This document shows, piece by piece, positions 16,826 to 26,491 of a stretch of DNA of 64,000 nucleotides (within the stretch, counting starts at the first letter, position 1; every line of letters starts with the position of its first letter). The notes below the pieces were generated by a model. That model saw only the letters and a list, made by a program, of their open reading frames with translations, ran no database searches and was not told the origin of the DNA. The stretch is from the NCBI GenBank assembly GCA_964546815.1, contig CAZJLR010000009.1:1-64000 (forward strand), in the 5' to 3' direction. The stretch comes from JAIEPM01 sp964546815. Its GTDB lineage: Bacteria; Cyanobacteriota; Vampirovibrionia; Obscuribacterales; Obscuribacteraceae. A program made the translations under genes and the position numbers.

Positions 16826-19345
16826 ATGGCTGAGTACACACAGGAAGATATTCTTCGCCTGATTGCCGATTTGCGCAAAGATTTCGACTCTTTAGGAACG
16901 CGATTTACAGCAATAGAGCAGAGTATTGAAGCTCAGTCGCAGCAGTTGGAGCGATTGGCTCAGCAAAGTGCGCAAGAAAAGGCTTCACGTAGTCCTGAAA
17001 AATCCACAGGCTGGTTTTCGACTCGGATTCAGCCGCCACCATCGACGTCTTCGACGACAGCCAACGGGGGAAGCAAGCCTCCGTCGCCGGTTCCATCAAC
17101 CGGCGCAACTCCACCTGGTCCAGCGGGAGCCCACGGGACAGATGAGAGCCTTGAGCCTGGAGCGATGGGCGGCAAACAAGACCCCGTGCAATCTGCGAAG
17201 AGTGAAAATCAGTCGGGTGTTAATGAGACTCCATGGTCAGCTTCAAATGAGTCATATCAGGCGGCACAGTCTGAAGCTCCTCCGCCGAAAACAGAATCAA
17301 AACAAACTCCGCCACCAAAAGGCGAAAGAAAAGGAAAGGCTGATTCAAGTTCCAAATCAGGATCTAAGACTGAACAGGGGCTAGAGTCTCGCATAGGCAC
17401 ATTGTGGCTAAATCGACTTGGCGTTGCCGCACTGCTGATTGGTTTTGTGTCTCTGCTTTTATATTCATTCCAATATTTTGGGCCAGCTGTGCGTGTCGTG
17501 TGTGGAGCCGCAATTGCTGCGGCTGCTATTTGGTTTAGCCACCGTCGCAAAGCCGCTGCTGAGGGGCGCAAAGTTTTCTTTGAGGGGCTCAATGCACTTG
17601 GCTGGTCTCTTGCATATTTCGTAGCCTACGGCATGTATTTTATTGAGCCTATGAAGGTTGTGCCTTCGCTGGCATTCGAGCTGCCACTACTTCTGGTGAC
17701 TGCGGCTGGCGGCATGGCTGATGCTGTGGCATTTGAATCTGAGGCTACTTCAATACTTAGCAGTTCGTTTGCTTTTTTGGCCATCGACGTATGCGTTGAA
17801 TCAGTAAATCCGTCATTCTTCAATTTGGCATTTCTGTTTATTGCGGCCGCACTTACTTTTGTGAGCATCAAACAAAACTGGCGTGCGGCGCTATTTATTT
17901 GTTGCATACTCTTTTTCGGTTCTATCTCTTACTGCAATTTTTCCAGTCAAGCTCTAACAACCGCAAATGCATTCAATAAGCTTCCGCCTCCGAATATAAT
18001 TTTGGACTTGAGTCTGCTTGCCGGTTGGCTGATTTTCAACACCGCCATCTGGGGGCTGAGGGAGCTGCCCCGCGAGAAGAGATGGGCTGTACTCGGAACC
18101 TTGTTGGTGAGCGCATTTGCATTTCCGGGATTGTTATTTCAAAGCATCCAGCTGCAGCAACCTAACTGGGATGTCGCCGCTATTCAGGGCTGGGTTTACG
18201 GCTTAGTTGGCGCTGCTTACATGTTTACTGCGGGCTTGTTTAAGAGCACAAAATCAAAAGATCTGTGGTCCTTGCAATATCTAATTGGTTTGTCTTTGTT
18301 GAATACAAGCCGATGGTTAAAAATGGCTGGATTCTCAAGTTCAGGATTGATAGCCGACCTCAGTGAAATCGTTCTGCTCACAGGATTTGGTTTGCATTTT
18401 GATGTGCCGATGTTTCGCTATTTTGCTGCCTTCTGGGCACTTGTAGCCCTCGGCTACTGGGAAAACAATCTTGCCTTAATGCTGTGCGGCGTCTTTGCTT
18501 CAGGACTCTGCTGCCATCTATATACAAAGCCCGAGTATCAAGAGCGACTTTCGGAATTTGAAAAACGCTTGTTCGCCCCGTGGTTTTATATTTTGTCAAA
18601 CCTCTTTGCCTTGCACATGATTTTTGGTTGCTTCCATAGTTCCTGGCAATTTTCTGCGCTGGTCGTGCAGGCGAGCATTAACACAGTGTTGTCACTGATG
18701 CTGAGATGGCAGACCATAATTATCACAGCTGGAATCATTTTGTTCGGCTTTGTCGGCTTGGGGACGAGCTTACTTCTTGACCCTACCCAAGCCGTTGTTG
18801 GCACCCTCGTTTGCTATGGAGTCTATTTCTATTGCCGCGACCTTCTGAAAAAAGGCGCAGGCAAGCTAGAGAAGTTTTGGAAAATTGCTTATGCAATTGG
18901 CGCAAACTTGATAGCATTTGACGCCATTTCGTCTTTTGCGCCCGCCACGTGGGTTTCAGGTGGTCTAGGTGTTCACGGACTGGTGATGATTGGGCTAGGT
19001 TTCTGGCTTTTGGAAAGAACATTTAGAATCTTTGCACTTTCGGTTTTTGCAATGGTGACTTTGCGTTTGTTGTTTTACGACCTTGCGTCGGCGCCAACCA
19101 TTGCGCGAATAATTTCATTCATAGTTGCCGGTGGCGTTTTTGTGGGGTGCTCATACGTTTACACATGGTTTAGCAAACAGATTCTAGACCCGGGCGCCAC
19201 CGCGCCGGATTCAGAATCGAAACCTGAATCGCAAACAACTGAAGGAGAAGCTAAAGAGGAAGCTGCCCAAGCTGGTTCAAGTGAAAACCAAGATGGCACC
19301 GCAAATGGTGGCGATAATGAGAATGCTGGTGATCTATCGGCTTAG
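16826..19345 (+). CDS. DUF2339-like polytopic membrane protein
   Basis: 839 aa, GGGAG before the ATG. The N terminus is a coiled coil (residues about 1-50, ending LERLAQQ), followed by a long Pro/Ser/Lys-rich disordered linker to about residue 185. The signature ESRIGTLWLNRLGVAALLIGFVSLLLYSFQYFGP matches the DUF2339 start (WlnriGvvaLliG). It is followed by around 20 hydrophobic helices and a polar acidic C-terminal tail (Glu, Asn, Gly). These proteins are predicted inner-membrane proteins with no firm function. The stop overlaps the convergent methyltransferase gene by 4 bp. Confidence 0.8.
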   Translation: MAEYTQEDILRLIADLRKDFDSLGTRFTAIEQSIEAQSQQLERLAQQSAQEKASRSPEKSTGWFSTRIQPPPSTSSTTANGGSKPPSPVPSTGATPPGPAGAHGTDESLEPGAMGGKQDPVQSAKSENQSGVNETPWSASNESYQAAQSEAPPPKTESKQTPPPKGERKGKADSSSKSGSKTEQGLESRIGTLWLNRLGVAALLIGFVSLLLYSFQYFGPAVRVVCGAAIAAAAIWFSHRRKAAAEGRKVFFEGLNALGWSLAYFVAYGMYFIEPMKVVPSLAFELPLLLVTAAGGMADAVAFESEATSILSSSFAFLAIDVCVESVNPSFFNLAFLFIAAALTFVSIKQNWRAALFICCILFFGSISYCNFSSQALTTANAFNKLPPPNIILDLSLLAGWLIFNTAIWGLRELPREKRWAVLGTLLVSAFAFPGLLFQSIQLQQPNWDVAAIQGWVYGLVGAAYMFTAGLFKSTKSKDLWSLQYLIGLSLLNTSRWLKMAGFSSSGLIADLSEIVLLTGFGLHFDVPMFRYFAAFWALVALGYWENNLALMLCGVFASGLCCHLYTKPEYQERLSEFEKRLFAPWFYILSNLFALHMIFGCFHSSWQFSALVVQASINTVLSLMLRWQTIIITAGIILFGFVGLGTSLLLDPTQAVVGTLVCYGVYFYCRDLLKKGAGKLEKFWKIAYAIGANLIAFDAISSFAPATWVSGGLGVHGLVMIGLGFWLLERTFRIFALSVFAMVTLRLLFYDLASAPTIARIISFIVAGGVFVGCSYVYTWFSKQILDPGATAPDSESKPESQTTEGEAKEEAAQAGSSENQDGTANGGDNENAGDLSA

Positions 19346-20604
19346 CTGCGTTTCTTCAAAACTAACAAATATTTTTCGGCACTGCTCTGAAATGGGCGAA
19401 AATCAACTATTTTGAAACGCGACAAAAGCAAGTCACTAGATTCTTGCTTAACAGCCTTCCATGGACTCATGTATAGTTTGTCGCCGCGCAAGTAGCGGCT
19501 TGGTTGTGTCACGAATTGCCATGGTTGCACCACTAACTCACCCTGAGGCTTCAAGACTCGGGAAATTTCTGCTAACGCCTTTTCCATTTCCACTGGGTGT
19601 CCTGATACAAGAACACCGTTTCGCGACGCAACAACCAAATCTTGCGTGGCACTAGCGATAGGCAGATGGCACATATCAGCGTTCAATGGCACAACAGAAT
19701 GGATGCCCTCGCGCGCCAAAGCTTCTTTTTGCGCAGCCAGAGCTGTCGCCTGTGCCTCTACCGCGGTATAAGAACTTAGTCGTCCTTTAAAAGTCCGTGC
19801 CACAGAAGTGCTTATGTGCGGACCCAACTCAAGAACAGCCATGTTTGAAGTTCCGGCATATCTTGAAGCCAGTAGGCTCTCCATTCCTTGCAGCTCTGCA
19901 TTCAATTCTGCGCTCATTTCGGGTTTATGAATTGGTGGGTGCAATCCTACCGCTCCGCTGTGTTTTCCGAAATAGATATCGATATTGCGATCGGGCAAAG
20001 TTGCGTATTTCTTTGCGAGTTCATCCGCTGGAGTCAATTGGCGCTCTATACGCGGACCAATGCTCGACGGCGTGCCTTTCAACAAGGCTATTTCTTGTTT
20101 CACTGCAAAGCTTGCAGGAGAATCACCCGACCTACTTGTTACGGCTTCAAGTTGTGCAAGCCGATTGCTCAGCATCTGCTTTGACTCCGCCAGTGGGACG
20201 CGTTTTCCCCAAACTTCCGGCAGAGTTTTGTTCAGGGACATCTCGCTGGACGCTAGCAGCAAGCGGGTTGCACCGTAAAAGCCTGCGCCGATCAGCCAAT
20301 TCTTGCTGTCTCCGATTGTACCTGTGGCGATTAAATCTCGGCTTAGCCCCGCAGCAACAAATGGAACTGTAAGACGAGTGCAAGCACCGACTACGCCAGG
20401 CAAGCGGGTAAGCGCCGCACGGGCAGCAAAGCCGCTGAATGTGGCCCCTGCATCCGCGAAGACTTCGCGCGGGGTAAATCGCTCATGCGGTCCGCCTACA
20501 GACAGCAAATTCAGTTGGTTTTCGGCGCACAGTTTCTCCTGCGGCCGAAGCTCGCGGAAATTGGAATTGGCGCAATTTGAAGAATTGAATTCAAATGGTG
20601 GCAT
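19342..20604 (-). CDS. SAM-dependent methyltransferase (class I) with unknown N-terminal region
   Basis: 420 aa. The C-terminal ~180 residues hold a Rossmann methyltransferase: motif I VLELGPHIS, the acidic end of strand 2 in YTAVEAQATALAA, then NADMCHLPIASATQDLVVASRNGVLVSG and EISRVLKPQGELVVQPWQF (the methyltransferase_11-type 'R.LKPGG' motif). The first ~220 residues are Ala/Arg/Leu-rich and I do not recognise them. Motif I lacks the full GxGxG. The methyl acceptor is unknown. Confidence 0.7.
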   Translation of the reverse strand: MPPFEFNSSNCANSNFRELRPQEKLCAENQLNLLSVGGPHERFTPREVFADAGATFSGFAARAALTRLPGVVGACTRLTVPFVAAGLSRDLIATGTIGDSKNWLIGAGFYGATRLLLASSEMSLNKTLPEVWGKRVPLAESKQMLSNRLAQLEAVTSRSGDSPASFAVKQEIALLKGTPSSIGPRIERQLTPADELAKKYATLPDRNIDIYFGKHSGAVGLHPPIHKPEMSAELNAELQGMESLLASRYAGTSNMAVLELGPHISTSVARTFKGRLSSYTAVEAQATALAAQKEALAREGIHSVVPLNADMCHLPIASATQDLVVASRNGVLVSGHPVEMEKALAEISRVLKPQGELVVQPWQFVTQPSRYLRGDKLYMSPWKAVKQESSDLLLSRFKIVDFRPFQSSAEKYLLVLKKRS

Positions 20605-20777
20605 AGCAAAACCTTAAAGGAAGGAATTGCCCAACGCCAGATAATTGAATGATAAACTGATGCTCACATACGATGAATGGTGTTAATACGTAGAGCTTCG
20701 GAACGCCATGAAGCGGGCAGGCTAAATTTGTCCACAGATTGTCCTGTCTGGAATGAAGAGCATTGGTTGCGAGGCTT

Positions 20778-23435
20778 TTATGGGTCTACTGAAATGACCA
20801 AATGATCTGAGGCTGCACCGCAAATGGTGCTGTCTTTGCTTAGAGGGAAGACTCGGATCTCATAAATCCCCGGCGAGTTTAGGAAGTCGCTATACTTCAA
20901 GACTACTTCTTTCTTGGGTGCATCATAAACATCGCATGATTTTGCAACACGGCTGCTGCGCTGTGTGTTCTGTTCTTCGAAAAGTAGGTTGGTTCTTGTT
21001 ATTTCAACAGAGAATTTTGCTGCGCCGTTTACCTGGCTGACGTCGGCTTCGAGTTTCTGTTCTTTCTGGGTTGGTCCCAGGTGGAGATAGCCTTTTGTGC
21101 CGAAGTAGCCGGAGTTCGGAATTATGAGTTTAGCCATTGCATATCGGCGAGGCAAAATCGAAATTGAGCTTATGCTGAATTTCTCGCATTGAGGCAGCAT
21201 TAACCTGAATTTGTGCGTGTGTCCACCCAGAGACCACTCGGGCAATCCGCCCATGCCAAAGAGCAAATGCTGCTCTTTTTGCCCCTCGACGAAGTAGGAG
21301 CTTGCCCTTCGTCTCAGTTCAAAATCAGGATACATGTCGTTGCTGTAAAGCAGGTCTGCGGCGGCTCCAGGTGTAGCCGGCTGCTCTAGTGTGACATTCA
21401 TTTCGACAAATTCTGTGTCCCAACACGAATCTGTCCCCAAATCTAAATCAACATATTGCGGTTTGCTTCCATCGCGTGCGATAGTCACAACACCATCGGA
21501 TGACCAGTTGAGTGTCGGTTTGAACTTTTGCTCGGGCACGCTAATGCATTCCTTAAGTCGAGCAGCAGTCCATGTTTGAGTAGCTGTTTGAGCACCCTTT
21601 GATTCGATATCGATTTTCTTGAAGTCTTTTGCTTGTTCATCCCAGCGATAAACAAAAATCTTGTCTTTGTTTTCGGCGATTGATTCTTTGAGAAAACCGA
21701 AGGGCAAGATTGGTTCGAAGGCGTTTACCATCAGGCAATGCTGAATATCTCGGCTTATTTGGGGGTACTTAGTCATGCCATCGAGAGAGTTGCGGCATGT
21801 GTATGCACCGTCGATTTGGTCAGGCAGACCGAGGAACAATACTTCGGGGTCTCCCGGAATTTTGTCGTATAGCTTTTGCAGTGAGGCTCTGATTGCGTTA
21901 TTTTCCTCTCCCGCATGCTTCCACGGCATGTTGTTTGTCCATAATAAGAAGGCTGACAGGGAGAGCATTATTGCCATCAGCACGTTGTTGCCATTTATCC
22001 ACAATGCTGATTTGTCCAGCTTGCGGCACTGCAAAAGACCACATGCTAAAAGCATGCAGAGTGGAACTGTGGCTAGATATGCAAGGCGACTTCCTTGAAG
22101 ATCGTCGGCTATGTTGAAGAGTTTGTATACTGGCGCGAGGCAGAGAACAAGCCAACCGCCAAGGAATAAGATGTGTTTGCTGTTGCGAAGATCGGATAGA
22201 GCATTTGCGATGACGGCCAGAATGCTGATGATTATTCCGGCTGGCCAGACTTTACTTAAGATGTGATGGGAGCCAATGAGTGCTTTGTTTATTGGAACAA
22301 GCAACATGTAAATTGCGTGCTGCCAGCCGTGGATAAACGCCTTCATGTCGGGGATGAATGTGAGCGAATTGTCGTAGCCGCCTACCATTGTTTGCAGTGA
22401 AATTATTCGAACCCAGAAGTAAACCGCAAGCAAAATCCAAAATGGAAAGGTCTGCACCAGGGGACTGAGTGAATTTATTGCTATGAGCGTACTGAACTGC
22501 TCAGCATTTCCAGCGCTTGCTGCGGCGATTGGCCTGGCTTGTTGAACGATAGCCATAGGGTCTGGAACTGCTGCATTTGATGGCTCGCCGCTTAATGCAG
22601 TTTCTTCAGTTTTTGAAGGTGATCCTGGCTGGCTGCTGCTGCCTGCCATAAAATTCGATGCTTTTGCCAGAAGAGTTTTGTATTTTTCGGGAACTGAATA
22701 GATAAGCTCATACAACATAAAAACTGCAGGCAACGTAATTGCCATCTCTTTCGACATCAGTCCCAGTGCGCTTGAGACCAGTGAAAGTGCCATGAAAGCC
22801 AGGTTGCCGCTTCTGCTAAATCGAATGTAAAAATATAGTGCGCCCATACAATATGCGGTGACGACAGAATCAACTCGGCCTGTTATCCATGAAACGGCTT
22901 CCGGATGCAATGGATATAGCGCGAACAAGGTTGCTGCAGCCAGCGGCCATCGCAAAGTTCTAAATGTGCTTGGCTTTGCTGTTTCGTTTTTGTCGCCTGC
23001 TATTTCTTCCAGATTTTTTGCAGTGAAGAAAATGAAAATTGTGCTTGCTAAATGAAACAACAAATTGGTTATGTGAAACCCGAGTCCATTTAGACCCCAG
23101 AGTTCATAGTCAGACACCATGAAAACGGAGATGAGTGGACGATAGAATTTTGTTGTGGTGCCATCCAGCCATGAGCTGTGAAAGTTGCGCCAGATAAGTT
23201 CTGGGTCGCTAATTACTTTGGTGGACAGATCTTTAATGACTCTGTGCAACCACGTCAAATGAACGTAGTCATCGCCTGCGAAAAAATTGAACAGGATGGG
23301 CGAATAACAAATGATTGTGATGACGCATACCGCCACGAGCAGCCCAATTTGTGGCAAGTAATCGTTGTGATTCTTGCTGCTTACTGCTGCTGCTTCATTG
23401 GCAGTTTCAGTCTTCAATTGCTGGGCTCCAAGCAT
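20778..23435 (-). CDS. GT-C type membrane glycosyltransferase (PMT/GT39-like)
   Basis: 885 aa. The first ~560 residues are polytopic, with the GT-C arrangement: a first helix, then the acidic loop FFAGDDYVHLTWL, then WLDGTTTKFYRPL and EAVSWITGRVDSVV, where the lipid-linked donor would bind. The last ~330 residues are a soluble, strand-rich domain that I do not recognise (it includes WSDGVVTIARDGSKPQYVDLDLG). Such enzymes move sugars from polyprenyl-phosphate donors on the periplasmic side. SD GGAGCTGGAA precedes the ATG. The acceptor is unknown; the neighbouring DegT aminotransferase (sugar-nucleotide chemistry) fits a surface-glycan role. Confidence 0.65.
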   Translation of the reverse strand: MLGAQQLKTETANEAAAVSSKNHNDYLPQIGLLVAVCVITIICYSPILFNFFAGDDYVHLTWLHRVIKDLSTKVISDPELIWRNFHSSWLDGTTTKFYRPLISVFMVSDYELWGLNGLGFHITNLLFHLASTIFIFFTAKNLEEIAGDKNETAKPSTFRTLRWPLAAATLFALYPLHPEAVSWITGRVDSVVTAYCMGALYFYIRFSRSGNLAFMALSLVSSALGLMSKEMAITLPAVFMLYELIYSVPEKYKTLLAKASNFMAGSSSQPGSPSKTEETALSGEPSNAAVPDPMAIVQQARPIAAASAGNAEQFSTLIAINSLSPLVQTFPFWILLAVYFWVRIISLQTMVGGYDNSLTFIPDMKAFIHGWQHAIYMLLVPINKALIGSHHILSKVWPAGIIISILAVIANALSDLRNSKHILFLGGWLVLCLAPVYKLFNIADDLQGSRLAYLATVPLCMLLACGLLQCRKLDKSALWINGNNVLMAIMLSLSAFLLWTNNMPWKHAGEENNAIRASLQKLYDKIPGDPEVLFLGLPDQIDGAYTCRNSLDGMTKYPQISRDIQHCLMVNAFEPILPFGFLKESIAENKDKIFVYRWDEQAKDFKKIDIESKGAQTATQTWTAARLKECISVPEQKFKPTLNWSSDGVVTIARDGSKPQYVDLDLGTDSCWDTEFVEMNVTLEQPATPGAAADLLYSNDMYPDFELRRRASSYFVEGQKEQHLLFGMGGLPEWSLGGHTHKFRLMLPQCEKFSISSISILPRRYAMAKLIIPNSGYFGTKGYLHLGPTQKEQKLEADVSQVNGAAKFSVEITRTNLLFEEQNTQRSSRVAKSCDVYDAPKKEVVLKYSDFLNSPGIYEIRVFPLSKDSTICGAASDHLVISVDP

Positions 23436-23617
23436 TTCCAGCTCCGATGAATCTTCCTTTGCCCGCCCTTTGCAGTCACGGCTTTAGGATTCTCCAGCTT
23501 TTAGAGACGCTAAACTGGCATGTTGAGTGCAAGCTCGAGCCAAGCTTCGCTCGGCTTGAAATGCGAGGGGATGCCACTTGAGAGTTTTGCATTTGAACTT
23601 TCCTTTCTGCTGGCGGC

Positions 23618-24832
23618 TTAGATGCCGGCAACGAATGGCGGTGCTGCTACCACGACTGGTGCAACGACAGCTCCAAGCTTGCTTGAGAGTATTTCAGTGA
23701 TTGCTTTTGCAACACGGCTTACTTGCTCTTGCTTCAACTCGGGGTACATCGGCAGTGAAAGAACTTGTGCTGCAAGCTTTTCCGATACTGGGAAATCGCC
23801 TGCTTTGTATCCGTAGCATGCGAATGCTTCTTGCACATGCAATGGTACTGGGTAATAGCACATGGAGCTGATGCCGCGTGCTGACAGTTCGGCTGCAAGT
23901 TCATCTCTGAGCTTGGCGTCGTCTGCGTTGTTGCTGCTGCCGCTTGTGACGCGGATGGTGTATTGGTGCCAAACGTGTGTATTGCCTGCCATCACAGTTG
24001 GTAGCACAACTCCTGGGCAATGTTTGAGTTCATTGTTGTACCAGGTGGCAACCTGATTGCGTTTGTTATTCCACTCACGCAAGAATGGCAGCTTCGCAAC
24101 CAGCACTGCAGCTTGAATTTCGTCGAGTCGGCTGTTGCGTCCGAGTTCGTCGTGATAATAACGTTTGCGCATGCCGTGAGCGCGCACTGCGCGCAAGCGT
24201 TCTGCAAGTACATCATCATTTGTGACAATCATGCCTGCGTCGCCGGCGGCGCCAAGATTTTTTGTTGGGTAGAAGCTTATGCAAGCCATGTCGCCGAAGT
24301 TGCCTGTGGTGACACCGTCTTGGGTGGCTCCGATTGCTTGCGCATTGTCTTCGATTATGCGAATGCCATAGCGCTCAGACAATTTGACAATCGGTTTCAT
24401 GTTTGCCGGTTGTCCATATAGATGAACCGGGAGGATTGCTTTTGTCTTTGGCGTAATTGCTTTTTCGAGAAGGTCTGTATTTATATTGAACGTTTTCGGG
24501 TCTACGTCAACGAACACTGGTGTGGCGCCGCGCAGAGCAATTGCTTCCGCTGTGGCTGCGAATGTGAAAGGTGGTGTGATTACTTCGTCGCCTGGGCCGA
24601 CGTTGGCGCACCATAGTGCTATTTCGAGTGCATCGGTTCCGTTGGCTACGCCGACTGCGTGTTTGACACCGCAGTATTCAGCGATTTGCTTTTCCAGTTT
24701 GGCGCCATACTGTCCGAGAATGAAGTGGCCGCTGCGCAATATATCGATGATTGTTTCTTCGAGCTGTGGTCCATATTGCTTGTACTGTTCTTTCAGATCT
24801 AGGATTTGTATTGGCTGTTTATCTTCTACCAA
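23618..24832 (-). CDS. DegT/DnrJ/EryC1/StrS family sugar aminotransferase
   Basis: 404 aa. PLP enzyme that aminates a keto group on a nucleotide sugar. Motifs: GVANGTDALEIAL, PPFTFAATAEAI, VHLYGQPANM, EDNAQAIGA and SFYPTKNLGAAGDAGM, where the Lys binds PLP. Further downstream are GRNSRLDEIQAAVL and YPVPLHVQEAF. The TTG at 24832 has GAGGAG at 8 nt and is preferred to the GTG at 24841, which abuts that site. The C terminus has an unusual Ala/Val/Pro tail (VVAPVVVAAPPF). Likely in the same surface-glycan unit as the GT-C gene upstream. Confidence 0.9.
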   Translation of the reverse strand: MVEDKQPIQILDLKEQYKQYGPQLEETIIDILRSGHFILGQYGAKLEKQIAEYCGVKHAVGVANGTDALEIALWCANVGPGDEVITPPFTFAATAEAIALRGATPVFVDVDPKTFNINTDLLEKAITPKTKAILPVHLYGQPANMKPIVKLSERYGIRIIEDNAQAIGATQDGVTTGNFGDMACISFYPTKNLGAAGDAGMIVTNDDVLAERLRAVRAHGMRKRYYHDELGRNSRLDEIQAAVLVAKLPFLREWNNKRNQVATWYNNELKHCPGVVLPTVMAGNTHVWHQYTIRVTSGSSNNADDAKLRDELAAELSARGISSMCYYPVPLHVQEAFACYGYKAGDFPVSEKLAAQVLSLPMYPELKQEQVSRVAKAITEILSSKLGAVVAPVVVAAPPFVAGI

Positions 24833-25265
24833 GGTGATCACTCCTCGCCTGTGAACGACTTACTCAAGCTCGATAGAGCCATAGAGCAGTTCAAGTTTAG
24901 TATGCCGCTTGCCATGCTCCAAGGAAGACCATATAAGGTTTCGCCAATTGGGCCCATTTTGGGGGCTCAATTGCTTAGATGATCTCTTGGTAATTAGGCG
25001 AACGCATCTAAGGGTGGTCGTTTGAGAATTTTCGTGTTGTCATGTGTCGCGTTTATTCGGACGCATAAAATAATGCTCACTGGCTTGATGCTGCGTGATG
25101 ATGTTTATTCGGTTTAATCTTTGGGGCTTACTTCGTCGATTAATTGTGACCATTTTCTCGTCGACGTATTCATTTTATATATCTGACACTGCGGGGTGGT
25201 GCCGGATGCTGTCGTTGCATCAGAACTGGTGCCCAGGATATTGCGAAGTGCTGCCCATTGATCGC
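24833..25265. other. Intergenic stretch with no gene recognised
   Basis: About 430 bp between the DegT gene start and the 21-bp repeat array. It must carry the promoter for the minus-strand aminotransferase unit. I see no convincing promoter boxes, hairpin or conserved ORF. Confidence 0.5.
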
Positions 25266-25621
25266 GAAATGGTGCGCTCTGGTGCGAAATGGTGCGCAGT
25301 GATTGGGAAATGGTGCGCAGGGATTGGGAAATGGTGCGCAGGGATTGGGAATTGGTGCGCAGGGATTGGGAAATGCTGCGCAGTGATTGGGAAATGGTGC
25401 GCAGTGATTGGGAAATGGTGCGCAGGGATGGGGAAATGCTGCGCAGGGATTGGGAAATGCTGCGCATGGATTGGGAAATGCTGCGCAGGGATTGGGAAAT
25501 GCTGCGCAGGGATTGGGAAATGCTGCGCTGGGATTTCGAAATGCTGCGCTGGGATTGCGAAACGCCGCTCTGGGACTGCGAAATGCTGCGCTGGGACTGC
25601 GAAATGTTAGGCTGAGATCGC
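25266..25621 (+). repeat. 21-bp tandem repeat array (about 17 units)
   Basis: A 20-bp first unit (25266-25285) is followed by 16 units of exactly 21 bp, consensus GAAATGSTGCGCAGGGATTG plus one base. Units in the middle are nearly identical and the right end is the most degenerate (GAAACGCCGCTCTGGGACTGC, GAAATGTTAGGCTGAGATCGC). All six frames stay open because 21 is divisible by three, so the open frames are not evidence of coding. On the minus strand the unit would read as SQSLRTI heptads. I treat it as a non-coding minisatellite. Confidence 0.85.
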
Positions 25622-25753
25622 GTAGTGGTGCCTTCTGGTGCGGGTCTGGTGCCGAAAGGGCACCAAAAATGGTATTGCCTCTATTGGTGGTGCCAGTTTC
25701 TGTCAGGGTGGACAGCGATTTTGAGCTTCGCCGATGGTGGCTTGAAAAGAAAA

Positions 25754-25776
25754 GAGCCCCTCATACTGAGGGGCTC
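25754..25776 (-). terminator. Rho-independent terminator of the HicB-like gene
   Basis: 10-bp perfect stem GAGCCCCTCA/TGAGGGGCTC with a 3-nt loop. Read on the minus strand it is followed by a T-rich run (TTTTCTTTTC). It lies 24 bp after the stop of the minus-strand gene. Confidence 0.85.
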
Positions 25777-25799
25777 ATCGAAATCTTTAATAGCAAAAA

Positions 25800-26105
25800 T
25801 TACTTTCTGCGGCCGCCACTTGGGACTGCTACTGTTCTGGACAGGGCATTGGTGACGAATAGGTTCAAGCTGACGCCTTCCTTTTCGGCTCTGTCCACAA
25901 GAGCTTGGTGTAGCGAGCGGGGTAGGCGAACTGTAAACTTGCCGCTGTAGCTGAGGAACTGCTCGTCACTGCGTGGGGCACGTGCTGTAGTCTTAGCATT
26001 GTGCTTTGGAGCTGCTTTGCGAGCTGGCACCGATTTTTTTGCTAGGCTTTTAATTTTTCCAGCTTTGCTTACGGGCTTCTTTGCTTTTGCTCTGGTAGTT
26101 GCCAT
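25800..26105 (-). CDS. HicB-like ribbon-helix-helix protein with Lys/Ala-rich N terminus
   Basis: 101 aa. Residues about 50-90 (YSGKFTVRLPRSLHQALVDRAEKEGVSLNLFVTNALS) match the HicB/Arc-type ribbon-helix-helix: the strand FTVRLP, a helix, a turn EGVSLN, then a second helix. The first ~45 residues are Lys/Ala/Pro-rich, histone-H1-like, and would bind DNA non-specifically. HicB is normally an antitoxin next to a HicA toxin, but no small partner gene is present, and the partial HicB fold of the N terminus is absent. It is more likely a stand-alone DNA-binding regulator. SD GGAG precedes ATG 26105. Confidence 0.75.
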   Translation of the reverse strand: MATTRAKAKKPVSKAGKIKSLAKKSVPARKAAPKHNAKTTARAPRSDEQFLSYSGKFTVRLPRSLHQALVDRAEKEGVSLNLFVTNALSRTVAVPSGGRRK

Positions 26106-26274
26106 GATTTTCTCCTTGTCCGAACCTATTTGTTACTTTGGTTACCTGCTGCCCTGGCTCTCTGGATTTTGCCAGAAGAGTGATTGGCGCCTATTCTTAG
26201 GACTTGTCCCATTACAAGACAAAGCCACTTCGTCGAGCACTCATGAGAGCCCTTGGAAGAATCTATGTAATCTT

Positions 26275-26299
26275 GCCACCTAATACCACCTTAGGTGGC
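26275..26299. promoter_or_regulatory. Palindromic operator-like site
   Basis: GCCACCTAA (26275-26283) and TTAGGTGGC (26291-26299) are perfect inverted repeats, and the spacer holds a third half-site CCACC. It lies in the 386-bp divergent region between the HicB-like gene and the heptosyltransferase gene. Short dyads like this are typical targets of ribbon-helix-helix dimers, so autoregulation is plausible. Nothing else is recognised in 26106-26491. Confidence 0.4.
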
Positions 26300-26491
26300 A
26301 CGATCATTCTATCAAACTTATACCCTGGAGATCTTTTGGATATGCGTTAATATGTATTTGGTGCCTCCCGAAAATCCTAAGCAGTCTAGGGTTCGGAAAC
26401 CGGCACCAGCTGTGGGGCGCACCGGTTTTGGTGGCTGGTATCGCCGGGGACACTTAGCATTAAATTAGTTATTTCATCTAAGGAATGCCGA

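Noticed and set aside
25095..25615. Long open frames over the 21-bp repeats, both strands
   Set aside because: A 21-bp period without stops keeps every frame open; starts lie in or beside the array, no good ribosome site, no recognisable domain outside the repeat.
25800..26105. Type II toxin-antitoxin locus
   Set aside because: HicB-like protein only; no adjacent HicA-sized gene on either side.
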